This document shows positions 17,745-27,132 of a stretch of DNA of 64,000 bases, piece after piece. Source of the stretch: Pirellula sp. (GTDB lineage: Bacteria > Planctomycetota > Planctomycetia > Pirellulales > Pirellulaceae); contig JAJTID010000005.1 in the NCBI GenBank assembly GCA_021300155.1, positions 62,001 through 126,000 of the forward strand, read 5' to 3'. Numbering within the stretch: the first letter of the stretch is position 1; the number at the start of each line of letters is the position of its first letter. The translations under genes were made by a program, and so were the position numbers. The notes beneath the pieces are model-generated. The model was not told where the DNA came from. It saw only the letters and a program-made list of their open reading frames with translations, and did no database searches.

Positions 17745-18959
17745 ATGCGAATATACTCTCGATGGATCGGGTGGATTCTTGCAAGCATGATGTTCAGGCT
17801 TGTACTTTCCTGTGGCTTCGCTGCCGACGAAGAAGAACTGTCGTCTTCGGCAACATTCGATACCACGCCTCCAAAACAAGAGTCCAAATCGCTCGCCGAG
17901 AAACTAGAGAACCTGGGAAGAGTCTACAAGAACGACGACCATCCCATCCTACAAGAGTGGTGGCTTCTCGGGCGTTACCACGGACAATACTACAACGCAG
18001 ACGGAAGCGATGCGCCACAAGACGGCTGGGAGAACCGCCGCTTTCGAATCGGCTCGCAGGCGCGATTGTTTGAGAAGATGACGGTACATGCTCAGATGGT
18101 CAGTGGCTTTGATATGAACCCGTTCTACAACGGATTCACCGAGCTCTGGTCGCAGTGGGCCTTCGATGATCAATTCATGGTCACCGTAGGGCAGCAGAAA
18201 CATCGATTCACACACGATCGAAATGTATCAAGTCGATACATCAATACGCTGGAGCGGAGCATGTTCCTGAACATGTTCAATGCGGACTACACTCCAGCAA
18301 TTACAGCATCCGGGAACACGGGCCAGTTCGCTTATTACACTGGAGTCTTTTCTAACGCGACAGGCCCCGACATGTGGGATTCCTTCACCAATTATGACTC
18401 AGGGTATTCATTGCTGGCATCTGGTACATGGAACGTTAATCGATGGCTCGATCTCGACGAGGCGTTTTTCAATGCCTGCTATCTTTACAGTGATGCCAAC
18501 CAACACGCCACGAATCTCAATCGATACAAAGATGGTTTTTCTACCGCTTTGATCCTTACGAATGGGCCTGTTTCACTCGTCTCCGAAGTGTTGCTGGGAA
18601 CTCGAAGTGAAAATGGTGACGCGATCGGAATCAATATCCAGCCTGGTTTCTTTCTCACAGAGAAGATTCAACTTGCGACTCGCTACCAACTGGCACTTGC
18701 AGACGAAGAAGATGGCTTGTTGGCTCAACGACGGTACGAGCGAGCGAGCGGTGTGAGCACGGGAGATGTCTATCAAGCGGGATACGCAGGCTTCAACTAC
18801 TACATTGCAGGCCATCGTATCAAACTGATGAATGGCATCGAGTATGCAAACATGAGTGGACACGATGTGTGGACTGCGAGCGTCGCGTTCCGTATGTTTT
18901 GGGGGCCGAACTCCAATGGACCATTCCCGATGGCCAAGATGTTGAAACCAAATTCTTGA
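17745..18959 (+). CDS. Outer-membrane beta-barrel porin, phosphate-selective-porin-like
   Basis: Predicted outer-membrane channel of 404 residues. The ATG at 17745 starts a signal peptide (MRIYSRWIGWILASMMFRLVLSCGFAAD); the open frame to 17559 upstream would hide it. After a polar linker the sequence shows alternating aromatic strands typical of 16-18-stranded porins, such as RRFRIGSQARLFEKMTVHAQ, YAGFNYYIAGHRIKLMNG and VWTASVAFRMFWG at the C-terminus. The pattern FMVTVGQQKHRFTHD resembles OprP/OprO-type porins. Ligand specificity is not readable. A perfect inverted repeat lies upstream. Confidence 0.8.
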   Translation: MRIYSRWIGWILASMMFRLVLSCGFAADEEELSSSATFDTTPPKQESKSLAEKLENLGRVYKNDDHPILQEWWLLGRYHGQYYNADGSDAPQDGWENRRFRIGSQARLFEKMTVHAQMVSGFDMNPFYNGFTELWSQWAFDDQFMVTVGQQKHRFTHDRNVSSRYINTLERSMFLNMFNADYTPAITASGNTGQFAYYTGVFSNATGPDMWDSFTNYDSGYSLLASGTWNVNRWLDLDEAFFNACYLYSDANQHATNLNRYKDGFSTALILTNGPVSLVSEVLLGTRSENGDAIGINIQPGFFLTEKIQLATRYQLALADEEDGLLAQRRYERASGVSTGDVYQAGYAGFNYYIAGHRIKLMNGIEYANMSGHDVWTASVAFRMFWGPNSNGPFPMAKMLKPNS

Positions 18960-19062
18960 TTATTCAGCCTCCCGTTAGCATTAGGTTCAAGTCCCACGCA
19001 CTATCTTCAACCCGCGTTTTCACCGTACCGACGATCTCGTCGTAGATTAGCACACCAGTCGC

Positions 19063-20172
19063 CTAATGAGCATCGGCACCAACGGCTTCTCGGATGTTGC
19101 TGAAACCGTCGCGGCGGAGCAAGTCGACTAATCCGCGATTGATTCGTTTCACCACTCCCGGCCCTTCATACACCAACGCTGTGTAGATTTGGACTAAGGA
19201 TGCCCCTGCAAGAATCTTCTTGTATGCGTCTTCGGCCGTGAAGACTCCTCCCGCACCGATAATGTCAAAACGTCCCTTGGGCATTCGCCGATAGAGTTCA
19301 CGAATGCATAGATTGATCAATGTCTCGACCGGTTTGCCAGACACGGCGCCTGGCATATGTTCCAAACGCGAGCGATCCGTTGTAAGCGTAAGTGAAGGTG
19401 GCTTGCCAGGAGGGAGATTGAACATCAATCCCTTCACGAATCCATAGGGCTCTGCTTGCTGGATTAGATGCTCCAAAATACAGGGAGCTGGATTGGGAGC
19501 AACCTTCAAAAACACGGGGCAGCCGATGGAGAGTGGGCTCAGGCAATCCAACAAGCTGGAGATGCTCCCTGGACATGCGAAAAAATCAACACCTCCTTTT
19601 GCATTTGGGCAACTCAAGTTCAGTGTGATGTAGGTTGCATGTCGATGCGTCATCGAAACGCTTCTTTCGTAATCTGCAAGGATCTCGTCACCACTGCATG
19701 CTAAAGCGTCAGGTCCATCGTTTGTCTTTACAATGTTGACGCCAATAGGGAAGTTTGAAGCATGATCTGCAATCCGGTGCGCAACAACCTCAACACCCTC
19801 ATTTGGAAGTCCATAGTTAACCACGATCGCGAGATCCTGTTTCAATCGGAACAGTCGCGGCTTTGGATTGCCGGATGATGGACGCGCCGAGATGGAACCA
19901 ATCTCTGCAAACCCAAACCCCAAATGATCCAACATTCGGATTGCCCTGCCGCTTTTGTCCCAACCAGCAGCTAGCCCGATCGGATTGGAAAAATGTAGAC
20001 CAGCTACATTCGATTCGAGTTCCGGTGCTTCAAATGTTAACAACGCCTTTGAGACTCTCGGCAGAAACGGTAGGTTGCCGGCAACTCGGCATGCTTCGAC
20101 TGTAAGGGTATGTGCTGCTTCGGGCGATATAGAAAAGAGAATTGGACGCAGGATTCTTCGATATTTCGACAT
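19063..20172 (-). CDS. pyrD: Dihydroorotate dehydrogenase, class-2-like
   Basis: Flavoenzyme of pyrimidine synthesis that oxidises dihydroorotate to orotate. The N-terminal helical extension (YRRILRPILFSISPEAAH) and the long C-terminus match membrane-associated, quinone-linked class 2 enzymes. FMN-site segments include GLAAGWDKSGRA, IGAGGVFTAEDA and ASLVQIYTALVYEGP. Unusually, the catalytic-base position reads NLSCPNAKGG, with a Cys as in class 1, where class 2 enzymes have Ser (NISSPN). The substrate loop NYGLPNEG is also closer to class 1 in length. The start at 20172 fits the class 2 N-terminus; ATGs at 20205 and 20181 are alternatives. It is divergent from mobA. Confidence 0.88.
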   Translation of the reverse strand: MSKYRRILRPILFSISPEAAHTLTVEACRVAGNLPFLPRVSKALLTFEAPELESNVAGLHFSNPIGLAAGWDKSGRAIRMLDHLGFGFAEIGSISARPSSGNPKPRLFRLKQDLAIVVNYGLPNEGVEVVAHRIADHASNFPIGVNIVKTNDGPDALACSGDEILADYERSVSMTHRHATYITLNLSCPNAKGGVDFFACPGSISSLLDCLSPLSIGCPVFLKVAPNPAPCILEHLIQQAEPYGFVKGLMFNLPPGKPPSLTLTTDRSRLEHMPGAVSGKPVETLINLCIRELYRRMPKGRFDIIGAGGVFTAEDAYKKILAGASLVQIYTALVYEGPGVVKRINRGLVDLLRRDGFSNIREAVGADAH

Positions 20173-20259
20173 GTTAGGCATCGAGATGGTAAACTTGGTA
20201 GTCATTCAATGCCAACGAGGTCGCCGGATCACTTCCACTGAAACATTGGCTTTTCCAAC

Positions 20260-20937
20260 TTGCAATCGACATCAAAATTACTCACGTGCGGCGCTATTGT
20301 ACTGTGTGGAGGAAAATCCGAACGCATGGGACGAGACAAAGCGACTTTACCCTTTGGGCGTCATACCGTTCTAGAGCACGTCGTTGAAACTCTGATGGAG
20401 GCAATCTCAGGAACATCGATTGTCGTTGTCTCTGCCGCTGGACAAAAGTTACCAGCGCTCCCCCCCTCAATCCAGCTGACTCACGACGCAAAACCTGCGC
20501 GCGGGCCTCTCGAGGGGATGGCAGCCGGATTGCTGGTTTTACCCAGTTACCTGGATAAAGCCTTTGTGTGCAGCTGTGATGCTCCGTTTGTCAACCCAAA
20601 TGTTATTCGACATTTACTCAAGCAATTGAGCAACTACGATGCCGCCGTGCCAGTGGATGAATGTGACGGAAATGAATCTGACATCAACGATCGGGGAATG
20701 CACCCTTTATGTGCCGTATATCGTCGGCGGGTTTTGACTGTCATCGAAAAACAACTTGCCAATAATGAGCTACGTGTCCGATCTATGGTCAAGCAGCTTT
20801 TTGCAAATCACCTCTCAACGAGGGAACTTCGAGAATTTGATCCGAAGTTACATTGCTTGCAAAATATGAATACGCCGCATGATTATGAGGTTGCTCTCAA
20901 TGAGCTTCGAGCAACCTCTCAAGAATTAAGGCAATAG
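20260..20937 (+). CDS. mobA: Molybdenum cofactor guanylyltransferase
   Basis: MobA-type nucleotidyltransferase of 225 residues that attaches GMP to molybdopterin. The nucleotide-binding signature is complete near the N-terminus (LCGGKSERMGRDKATLPFG, residues 15-33), with the later Asp motif FVCSCDAPFVNP and the C-terminal NMNTPHDYE. A TTG at 20260 is the apparent start; no ATG precedes the signature in frame. It is divergent from pyrD across about 90 bp that must hold both promoters. No other molybdopterin genes are in the window. The end about 87 bp before tpx is convergent. Confidence 0.87.
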   Translation: MQSTSKLLTCGAIVLCGGKSERMGRDKATLPFGRHTVLEHVVETLMEAISGTSIVVVSAAGQKLPALPPSIQLTHDAKPARGPLEGMAAGLLVLPSYLDKAFVCSCDAPFVNPNVIRHLLKQLSNYDAAVPVDECDGNESDINDRGMHPLCAVYRRRVLTVIEKQLANNELRVRSMVKQLFANHLSTRELREFDPKLHCLQNMNTPHDYEVALNELRATSQELRQ

Positions 20938-21023
20938 AATTTTTCAAGCTACTGCTGACTTGGGACGATAGCAACAAACATATTCATGTCGCAAAGGCAG
21001 ACAAGACTTGAACAGCGAACGAA

Positions 21024-21542
21024 CTACAGCACGCTCTTGAGTGCTTCGATAGCTGGAGCATAATTGGGTTCTTGTGCGACTTCTGGCACGATCTCGCTAT
21101 AAACGACTTTGCCCGAAGCGTCTAACACGTAGACAGCTCGCGCCAAAAGCTTTAGTTCGTCAATCATGAGGCCAAACTTCATGCCAAAGTCACCAGACTG
21201 ATAGTCGCTGCCTACTCGCATCGTCTTGATATCTTCGGCACCGCAGAATCGATTCATTGCGAAAGGCAAATCCCGGCTAACCGTAAGGCAATTAATTTTG
21301 TCTGCCATCGAAGCCAACTCTGCGTTGAACTTCTTTGTTTGAATTTGGCAGATCCCGGTATCGAGGGATGGAACCACACTCAAGAAAGTTGGCTTGCCCT
21401 TCAAGTCTGCCAGCGAAATCGTCTTAAGGCCACCCTCGAAATAGTGAACTTGAAAGTCAGGAGCTGCGGAGCCGACACGGAGCTCTTCTCCCAATAGCGT
21501 CATCGGTGTTCCTTTAAACGTAATTGCGCCAGTTCGCGGCAT
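21024..21542 (-). CDS. tpx: Thiol peroxidase
   Basis: Atypical 2-Cys peroxiredoxin of 172 residues that reduces hydroperoxides using thioredoxin. The peroxidatic Cys65 lies in PSLDTGICQIQTKKFN and the resolving Cys100 in RFCGAED, close to the E. coli spacing. An extra Cys85 (NCLTVSRDLPFAM) is present. The start MPRTGAITFKGTPMTLLG is the standard Tpx N-terminus. No signal peptide is seen. It reads away from the LuxR-type regulator across 316 bp. Confidence 0.93.
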   Translation of the reverse strand: MPRTGAITFKGTPMTLLGEELRVGSAAPDFQVHYFEGGLKTISLADLKGKPTFLSVVPSLDTGICQIQTKKFNAELASMADKINCLTVSRDLPFAMNRFCGAEDIKTMRVGSDYQSGDFGMKFGLMIDELKLLARAVYVLDASGKVVYSEIVPEVAQEPNYAPAIEALKSVL

Positions 21543-21858
21543 ACTATGGTTCCTTTAATGGTCGAGAAAACAAACTCACGTATCAAGAGGTTCCGAGACT
21601 ACCGGAATTATCTCCTTCGTCAATAGTCGCCTCACGCCATTCATGCGTTGGCAACTCCATTTCTATCGAGCAGTCCCACGACGAAAGCCTCGGAATTCCG
21701 AAGCGCTCTCTACGAAGACTCGTTGCGGCATTCCTTGGTTTTTATCGCGAATAATACCATGCGGACGTGCGCTCGGATTCTCTTGATGGCATCTGACCAT
21801 TCGGGGGCCGCGAACCACAAATCGCCACCCCCACGTACTTACACGGATTTGCAAAAAC
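21543..21858. other. Divergent intergenic region
   Basis: 316 bp between tpx and the LuxR-type regulator, read outward on both sides. It should hold both promoters. No convincing gene or operator was picked out. Confidence 0.45.
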
Positions 21859-22593
21859 ATGTCTTCCCCAATCAACATTCTCTCGTCGATTCCCATTTAC
21901 GTCGTTTCTGGAGACCCCGAGCAGGTGCGATGGCTATCCGAACAATTCAAGTCGCTCGGTGCCAATGATGTTCAATCGGCTACCTACTTTCAATTGCCGC
22001 TGGTAAAACGATTTTCGAAGAGCATCATCTACTTCTTAGACGTAACGAAAGACTCGCCGATCGATGCAACCGACAAAGTCGAGGCGCTCTTAGAACTATG
22101 CCAAGAAGGGGCTCTCGTTGTCATTGGCGATGGTCAGCAAGGTGCAAGAGTTGCGAATTGGATACGAAAGGGGGTCGCCGACTACCTTGACTGGAAACCA
22201 AACTGCGAAGAGTTGGAACGAGCGTTTGGTGTTGCCAATCAACGTGTTTCAACAATCAGCTCTTTGCGATACGAACACACTGTGCTGACAGAAAGACGAC
22301 AGTCCATTACCGAGGGTGAAGAGCAAGTCCTCGATATGGTGATGCAAGGAGTGCCGAATAAAGCGATCGCCGCTCGCCTCTCCGTCAGTCAGCGCACTGT
22401 AGAGTCGAGACGACAAAAGATTTACCAAAAGATGGGAGCCAACAAATTGGCTGACCTCATCCGTGCGATCGAACGATTGGAGAGAATATCGACGGAACTT
22501 AACTATGCGAACCCGGCGGATCGACTTTCACTCCTTTCCAGCATGCCTTTTCTGCCCAAGTGCCAGAACCGCGACTCGGGCCTTTTGCATTAG
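21859..22593 (+). CDS. LuxR/FixJ-type regulator with degenerate receiver
   Basis: Transcription regulator of 244 residues. Residues about 150-205 form a LuxR-type helix-turn-helix (SITEGEEQVLDMVMQGVPN, NKAIAARLSVSQRTVESRR, QKIYQKMGANKLADLIRA). The N-terminal half has a receiver fold with Asp61 in IIYFLDVTKD and a KP-like end (LDWKP). It lacks the usual acidic pair after strand 1 (YVVSGDPE) and the switch Thr/Ser, so phosphorylation is doubtful. It may act as an aspartate-less regulator. No kinase is adjacent. The ATG at 21859 is the first start before the receiver. Confidence 0.83.
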   Translation: MSSPINILSSIPIYVVSGDPEQVRWLSEQFKSLGANDVQSATYFQLPLVKRFSKSIIYFLDVTKDSPIDATDKVEALLELCQEGALVVIGDGQQGARVANWIRKGVADYLDWKPNCEELERAFGVANQRVSTISSLRYEHTVLTERRQSITEGEEQVLDMVMQGVPNKAIAARLSVSQRTVESRRQKIYQKMGANKLADLIRAIERLERISTELNYANPADRLSLLSSMPFLPKCQNRDSGLLH

Positions 22594-23140
22594 AAAAACC
22601 ACTTCCGATCGCAGATAGAGACGTGAACATAAGCCCTTACAGGAAAGAGGGTTACGATTATCTCCGTTTCTAAAAGGCCTCTAGAATGATAGCCATTTCC
22701 CGAAGTGATACTGGCAGAAATTGGCTTGGAAATGAAAAGATGGTTTCCCAAGACCGTGCGGATTCAGTATTCTGTAGGGGTGTCAGAAATGATCGTTTAG
22801 CCGATCGGTCTGCATAGTCCGACTCATCGAAGCGATGGGTGATCTTTGAAAAGTAGGTGTCGAGCCTCGCGGCCACGGGCTTTACCCGCGATCAACCAAG
22901 AAGCAGTCGGTTGATCCTTTTCGAAGCGCAAACCCAATAGCTCTCGATCTAAATTGTCGTCTCCGGGCGACGATTGAAACAGTCAGCACCTTCTCGAATG
23001 GATATCAGAGTGCTTGCTGCGATGAATTGGATTGCAACCGATCGGCTTTTCGTTTTTAGTTCGACGCCTCATCTTAAAACCGTGATTTCGGTCGGCGTTA
23101 TTCGGCACTCGATTGTAAACTTTTCCTGCGTGGGGATTCA
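22594..23140. other. Intergenic region upstream of rsmH
   Basis: About 550 bp with only short, non-convincing frames on both strands. There is a small inverted repeat TCGTC (22957-22961)/GACGA (22969-22973). No mraZ-like gene is seen although rsmH follows. Confidence 0.45.
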
Positions 23141-24088
23141 TTGACCGATCCGACCGTTCATATTCCGGTGATGCTTCAGGAAATTCTAGAGTGGGCTGGA
23201 TTAACCGAAACGGATCCTGTTTCAGAGCGACATGCAATTGCGCAAACAGGATCGAAAGTCTGGATCGATGGAACGCTTGGAGGTGCGGGCCATGCATGTG
23301 CCATCATCCAGCGACTCAACGAAGCTGACACGTTCATTGGCGTCGATAGAGACCCCATCGCTCTTGAGCGAGCTCAATCGAGTATCGAAAAGATTCGCCC
23401 GTGGAAATGCAAGATCAAGATCATCGAGGGGTCCTATCGGGAGATTCCAGATTACACCCGCTCTAAAGAAATCGAAAAAGCAGATGGCATCTTGCTGGAT
23501 CTAGGTTTGTCGAGCGATCAGTTGGCTGACACTAGCCGAGGTTTCTCCTTTCGTTTGGGCGGGCCGTTGGATCTGAGGTTTCAGCCCAACGAGGGTATTC
23601 CCGCCAGTCTTTTGCTAGAGAAAGCAGACGAGAAAGAAATCGCTGACATCATTTATCAGTTTGGGGAGGAACGATTCAGCCGTCGCATTGCGAGGGCGAT
23701 TGTTGAAAGAAGATTGACTGCCCCGATCAAGACCGCGGAAGAACTAGCGGACTTAGTTCATCGTGTGGTGCCCGGCAAAGTGCATGGTAGGATCGACAGC
23801 GCAACGAGAACGTTTCAGGCGCTCCGCATTGCGGTCAATCAAGAGCTTCAGCACTTGGAGCAAGCGATGGCGTCGCTCGTAGATTGCTTGAAACCGGGAG
23901 GTCGATTACTGATTATCACCTTCCATTCGCTCGAAGACCGAATCGTAAAGCACGCTTTTCGCGATCATCCGAATCTGGAAGTGCTAACTCGAAAGCCTGT
24001 CTTGCCTAGCGACAGAGAAACGAATTTGAACCCTCGCGCTAGAAGCGCCAAGCTAAGAGTCGCTATGCGCAAAGACATTGAATCATGA
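23141..24088 (+). CDS. rsmH: 16S rRNA (cytosine1402-N4)-methyltransferase
   Basis: RsmH (MraW) methylates C1402 in 16S rRNA using S-adenosylmethionine. The 315-residue product shows the family order: HIPVMLQEIL at the start, WIDGTLGGAGHA (SAM loop), FIGVDRDPIALERA, GILLDLGLSSDQLAD, RGFSFRLGGPLDLR, and the C-terminal GGRLLIITFHSLEDRIVK. Translation begins at the TTG at 23141, which has a GGGG stretch just upstream and no in-frame ATG before the conserved region. The gene is normally first in the dcw cell-wall cluster, but here the next genes are unrelated, in line with the dispersed cell-wall genes of planctomycetes. Confidence 0.94.
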   Translation: MTDPTVHIPVMLQEILEWAGLTETDPVSERHAIAQTGSKVWIDGTLGGAGHACAIIQRLNEADTFIGVDRDPIALERAQSSIEKIRPWKCKIKIIEGSYREIPDYTRSKEIEKADGILLDLGLSSDQLADTSRGFSFRLGGPLDLRFQPNEGIPASLLLEKADEKEIADIIYQFGEERFSRRIARAIVERRLTAPIKTAEELADLVHRVVPGKVHGRIDSATRTFQALRIAVNQELQHLEQAMASLVDCLKPGGRLLIITFHSLEDRIVKHAFRDHPNLEVLTRKPVLPSDRETNLNPRARSAKLRVAMRKDIES

Positions 24089-24281
24089 GCCAGAGAAGAG
24101 GTTTCGCCCAGCAAAGCAATAGAATGCCAAAGCACGGGTGTGCTTGATAGGGGGCCCAACAAAGCGAACCCTTGAAATTGGAACTCTACGGATAAGTAGC
24201 TGAGCGGGCTGGCGCCATTCTTCGAGAGTTACGACTCCCGATGGAATCGTAACTCGTCGATAGGCTTTGGGATCTTCTCGA

Positions 24282-25607
24282 TCAATCTCCGCGGAGCTTT
24301 AAATTCATCGCGGTCAGTTTCTCACGAACTTCTGTGAGACTGGTTACGCCGAAGTTCTTGCACTCTAGCAAATCGTCACCCGTCTTCCGAACCAATTCAC
24401 CGATCGTATTTAGCTGCAAACGAACCATGCACTTTCTGGCTCGAACGGAAAGATTCAATTCGGAAATTGGTCGATCCAACATGACCTGCTGGTCAGGTGA
24501 CATTCCGCTTAGATCCAATGGTGGATCAGCTTCGCGTTTCTCATGTGCAAATTGACCGAGCGAGAGTCCTCGTGCGGTGAGCATTTCGCGAATTTCAACG
24601 AGCGAAGTCTCGCCGAAATTCTTGCTAGACAAGAGAGCCTGTTCGGAAACGCGAGTCAAGTCTCCAAGCGTTTGAATACCCATCTTATGCAGACAGTTTC
24701 GCGAACGAACAGACAATTCGAAATCTGTAACAGGAACGCTGAGCAACTGTGCCATGCGTTCGTTCTTCTTTTGGGAGTCTTCATCGTAAAGGACATTGCC
24801 GCCGGCGGCCGCATCCTTTAAATAAAGTCTGGCAAGTGCATTGTCTGGAGCTGTTTCGAGAACACGACGATAACAGGCCTGCGCGCGAATGAAATCATTT
24901 CGATCTTCGTACATCAACCCCAGATTGATCAATGTTCCAACGTGTGCGGGAATAACACCGGCACCCCGTTGATAGTATTCAAAAGCGATGTTGTCGTTTC
25001 CAAGTCGGTCACTCTCAACGGCCAAGCCAAAGAGGGCTCCCGCATGCTTTGGGTTGACTTGCAGGGCTCGTTGATACAACGCGAGAACTTCTGGCAGATT
25101 GCCTCCGATTGCAGACAATGTCGCGGCGCGTTGGTAAGGATATTCGGCGTTCTGCTCGACTGGGCCAAAGATGTTGTCTAGAAGCTTCAGAGCCTCTTCT
25201 TTTTTGCCTTGGTAACGGAAAACTTCCGCACGAGAAAGTTGGCACCATTCCGGCGTGTAGCCGGCTTTCTCAGCAGCTTCAAAATAGGCCAACGCTTTGT
25301 CATGTTCGCCCATTTGGAATGCAACTTTGCCCATGTAGTATTGCGGCAATGCTCCTCCATCGGACTGCTTCAATGCAGATTCGGCTTCGCGAAACTTTCC
25401 GATCAGGTACAAGCATACGCCAAGACGTGTCTTGCTAGCGGGTGACAAATTGGGGCTCTGCTCCAATTCCTGGACGGCATCCCGAAGCAATGCAGCTTGT
25501 GTAAAGTCTTCTTCGATCGCCCGAGAGAGCCGATCGATGTCTTGCGGGCCAAAAGTCTGGTTTGAAAGGACGATTTCGCGAATATCAACCGTTGCCGCTT
25601 GAACCAT
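24282..25607 (-). CDS. TPR protein with two RNA polymerase alpha-CTD-like domains
   Basis: Soluble protein of 441 residues. Residues about 60-290 carry tetratricopeptide repeats (AYFEAAEKAGY, VLALYQRALQVNPKHAGAL, ACYRRVLETAPDNALARLY). Two copies of the helix-hairpin-helix domain of the RNA polymerase alpha subunit C-terminus follow. The first is at about 298-360 (FELSVRSRNCLHKMGIQTLG then SSKNFGETSLVEIRE). The second is at about 378-441 (LNLSVRARKCMVRLQLNTIG then ECKNFGVTSLTEVRE). The alpha N-terminal assembly domain is absent, so it is not the RNA polymerase subunit itself. It may bind DNA UP-element-like sites or activators, with the TPR part as a protein scaffold; that is inference. Such proteins occur widely in planctomycetes. 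Confidence 0.88.
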   Translation of the reverse strand: MVQAATVDIREIVLSNQTFGPQDIDRLSRAIEEDFTQAALLRDAVQELEQSPNLSPASKTRLGVCLYLIGKFREAESALKQSDGGALPQYYMGKVAFQMGEHDKALAYFEAAEKAGYTPEWCQLSRAEVFRYQGKKEEALKLLDNIFGPVEQNAEYPYQRAATLSAIGGNLPEVLALYQRALQVNPKHAGALFGLAVESDRLGNDNIAFEYYQRGAGVIPAHVGTLINLGLMYEDRNDFIRAQACYRRVLETAPDNALARLYLKDAAAGGNVLYDEDSQKKNERMAQLLSVPVTDFELSVRSRNCLHKMGIQTLGDLTRVSEQALLSSKNFGETSLVEIREMLTARGLSLGQFAHEKREADPPLDLSGMSPDQQVMLDRPISELNLSVRARKCMVRLQLNTIGELVRKTGDDLLECKNFGVTSLTEVREKLTAMNLKLRGD

Positions 25608-25736
25608 AAGTTGTTTGCTACCTTTACGTTACTACGCCAGTTAAGCTCGTTGAGCGCTTTTCTTGCGCTCACTGGCCCAAATTACCTGCAGAAAAATCCG
25701 GAACGTTTTGCGATAACCGCTTATACGTTCTGCGAA

Positions 25737-25810
25737 AGCCGACAGTGGGAGTTGAACCCACAACCCCCGCATTACGAATGCGGTGCTCTGCCAATTGAAG
25801 CTATGTCGGC
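25737..25810 (-). tRNA. tRNA-Thr (CGT)
   Basis: The cloverleaf folds fully on the minus strand: acceptor stem GCCGACA with TGTCGGC, D arm GCTTCAATTGGCAGAGC, anticodon stem CCGCA/TGCGG around the loop TTCGTAA giving anticodon CGT, and T arm GTGGGTTCAACTCCCAC. The discriminator base is T and the CCA end is not encoded. It reads ACG codons. Confidence 0.95.
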
Positions 25811-26157
25811 AAACTAGCTTGCTTTTCGCGGACTCGAACTCTATTCCTAAAAAAGCTGGAACCCTGAAAAAGCGTGCCAAAGTCTAACAATTTTTCAACA
25901 AAGCGTCTAGGCGTGGATGGGCATCCTTTCCACTAGAAAATTCACGGCAAAAATGAGGAAATCCCTATCCAGTTCCATGGTTACCGGCGGCCACTCAGAA
26001 CGAAGTTGTCACTATTTACGACGTTGTCCCTGTTTACCAGGAGGTTGACGAATGTTCAGGCAAACCATAACACGATATTATCACCAATGAGGTGGTTGGA
26101 TCGTGAAATGGCGGAATTTTCCATCCACTCCAAGAATGCACCAACGGATAATTCACC
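25811..26157. other. Divergent intergenic region
   Basis: 347 bp between the tRNA (minus) and the rhomboid gene (plus). It must hold both promoters. No gene or RNA structure was identified. Confidence 0.45.
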
Positions 26158-27036
26158 ATGGGGATATACGATCGAGAGTACTACCGAGACGAAGGGATTC
26201 GTCTTCAGCCAGACTGGAACGGTCGATCGGCTATCAGCGGTCTTCTGATAGTAAATATCGCAGTCTTCGTGGCGAATATCCTTCTTGGCGAAGGGGGGTA
26301 CACAAGCCAGAACCAGGGGTTTGTGAACGAATTCTTCTCGTTGTACGAAACGGATGCCACTAAGCCCTGGATGTGGTGGCGCGTTCTTTCGTACGCTTTC
26401 GTCCACGACTCGACTACCGCTTTTCACTTGCTCTTTAACATGCTCGGCCTTTATTTTCTGGGACGAGCGGTTGAGGACAAATACGGAAAATGGGAATTTC
26501 TTCGGATCTATTTGATTACGGCGGCGGTTTGCGGATCGCTATGGCTGCTCAAGAATTATGCCCTGAATACCCCTCAAGTTGAGGTGTTGCTCGGTGCATC
26601 CGGTGCCGTTATTTGCATCGAAATGCTCTTTGTCCTCAATTTCCCGAAGCAAACCGTTTACCTTTTCGTATTCCCAGTTCCCGCATGGGTTCTCGGGGTG
26701 TTTCTGATTCTGACCAATCTTGTGTCACAACCCTCCTCTAGGGTTGCTGTCGATGTTCACGTCGCGGGGATTCTTTTCGCAACTGCTTATTTCTTTCTAG
26801 GTTGGAACTTTGGATTTTTGCAAGACGTTCAGGGAACCTTCCGTAGGACCAAGCGTAAACTGTTTGGTCCGAAGCTGCGAGTTCATCAAGAAAACGGAGC
26901 ATCGGATGACGCAGAAGCAGACCGAATCCTCCAAAAGATTCACGAGCAAGGAAAAGACTCGCTCTCTAGCAAAGAGCGAAAGTTTATGGAAAAGTATTCG
27001 CGACGCGTTCGAGAACGAAAGCAAGAGATTCCATAA
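26158..27036 (+). CDS. Rhomboid family intramembrane serine protease
   Basis: Inner-membrane protease of 292 residues that cleaves substrates within the bilayer. The catalytic dyad is readable: Ser148 in LLGASGAVI and His201 in VDVHVAGI. His90 and Asn94 (FHLLFNMLGLYFLG), which line the active site in the family, are also present. At least six hydrophobic segments fall between residues 25 and 220. The last 70 residues are a charged cytoplasmic tail (SSKERKFMEKYSRRVRERKQ). The ATG at 26158 starts the normal short N-terminal tail. It lies 96 bp before lysA on the same strand. Confidence 0.92.
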   Translation: MGIYDREYYRDEGIRLQPDWNGRSAISGLLIVNIAVFVANILLGEGGYTSQNQGFVNEFFSLYETDATKPWMWWRVLSYAFVHDSTTAFHLLFNMLGLYFLGRAVEDKYGKWEFLRIYLITAAVCGSLWLLKNYALNTPQVEVLLGASGAVICIEMLFVLNFPKQTVYLFVFPVPAWVLGVFLILTNLVSQPSSRVAVDVHVAGILFATAYFFLGWNFGFLQDVQGTFRRTKRKLFGPKLRVHQENGASDDAEADRILQKIHEQGKDSLSSKERKFMEKYSRRVRERKQEIP

Positions 27037-27132
27037 TCTTCATCTTCGCGCCCAGAATATCCACTCGCTCAAACTGGGGCCGTTCCTATCATACGTTTTC
27101 CAAATCACTTACCAAAATCCCTTAGACACAAT

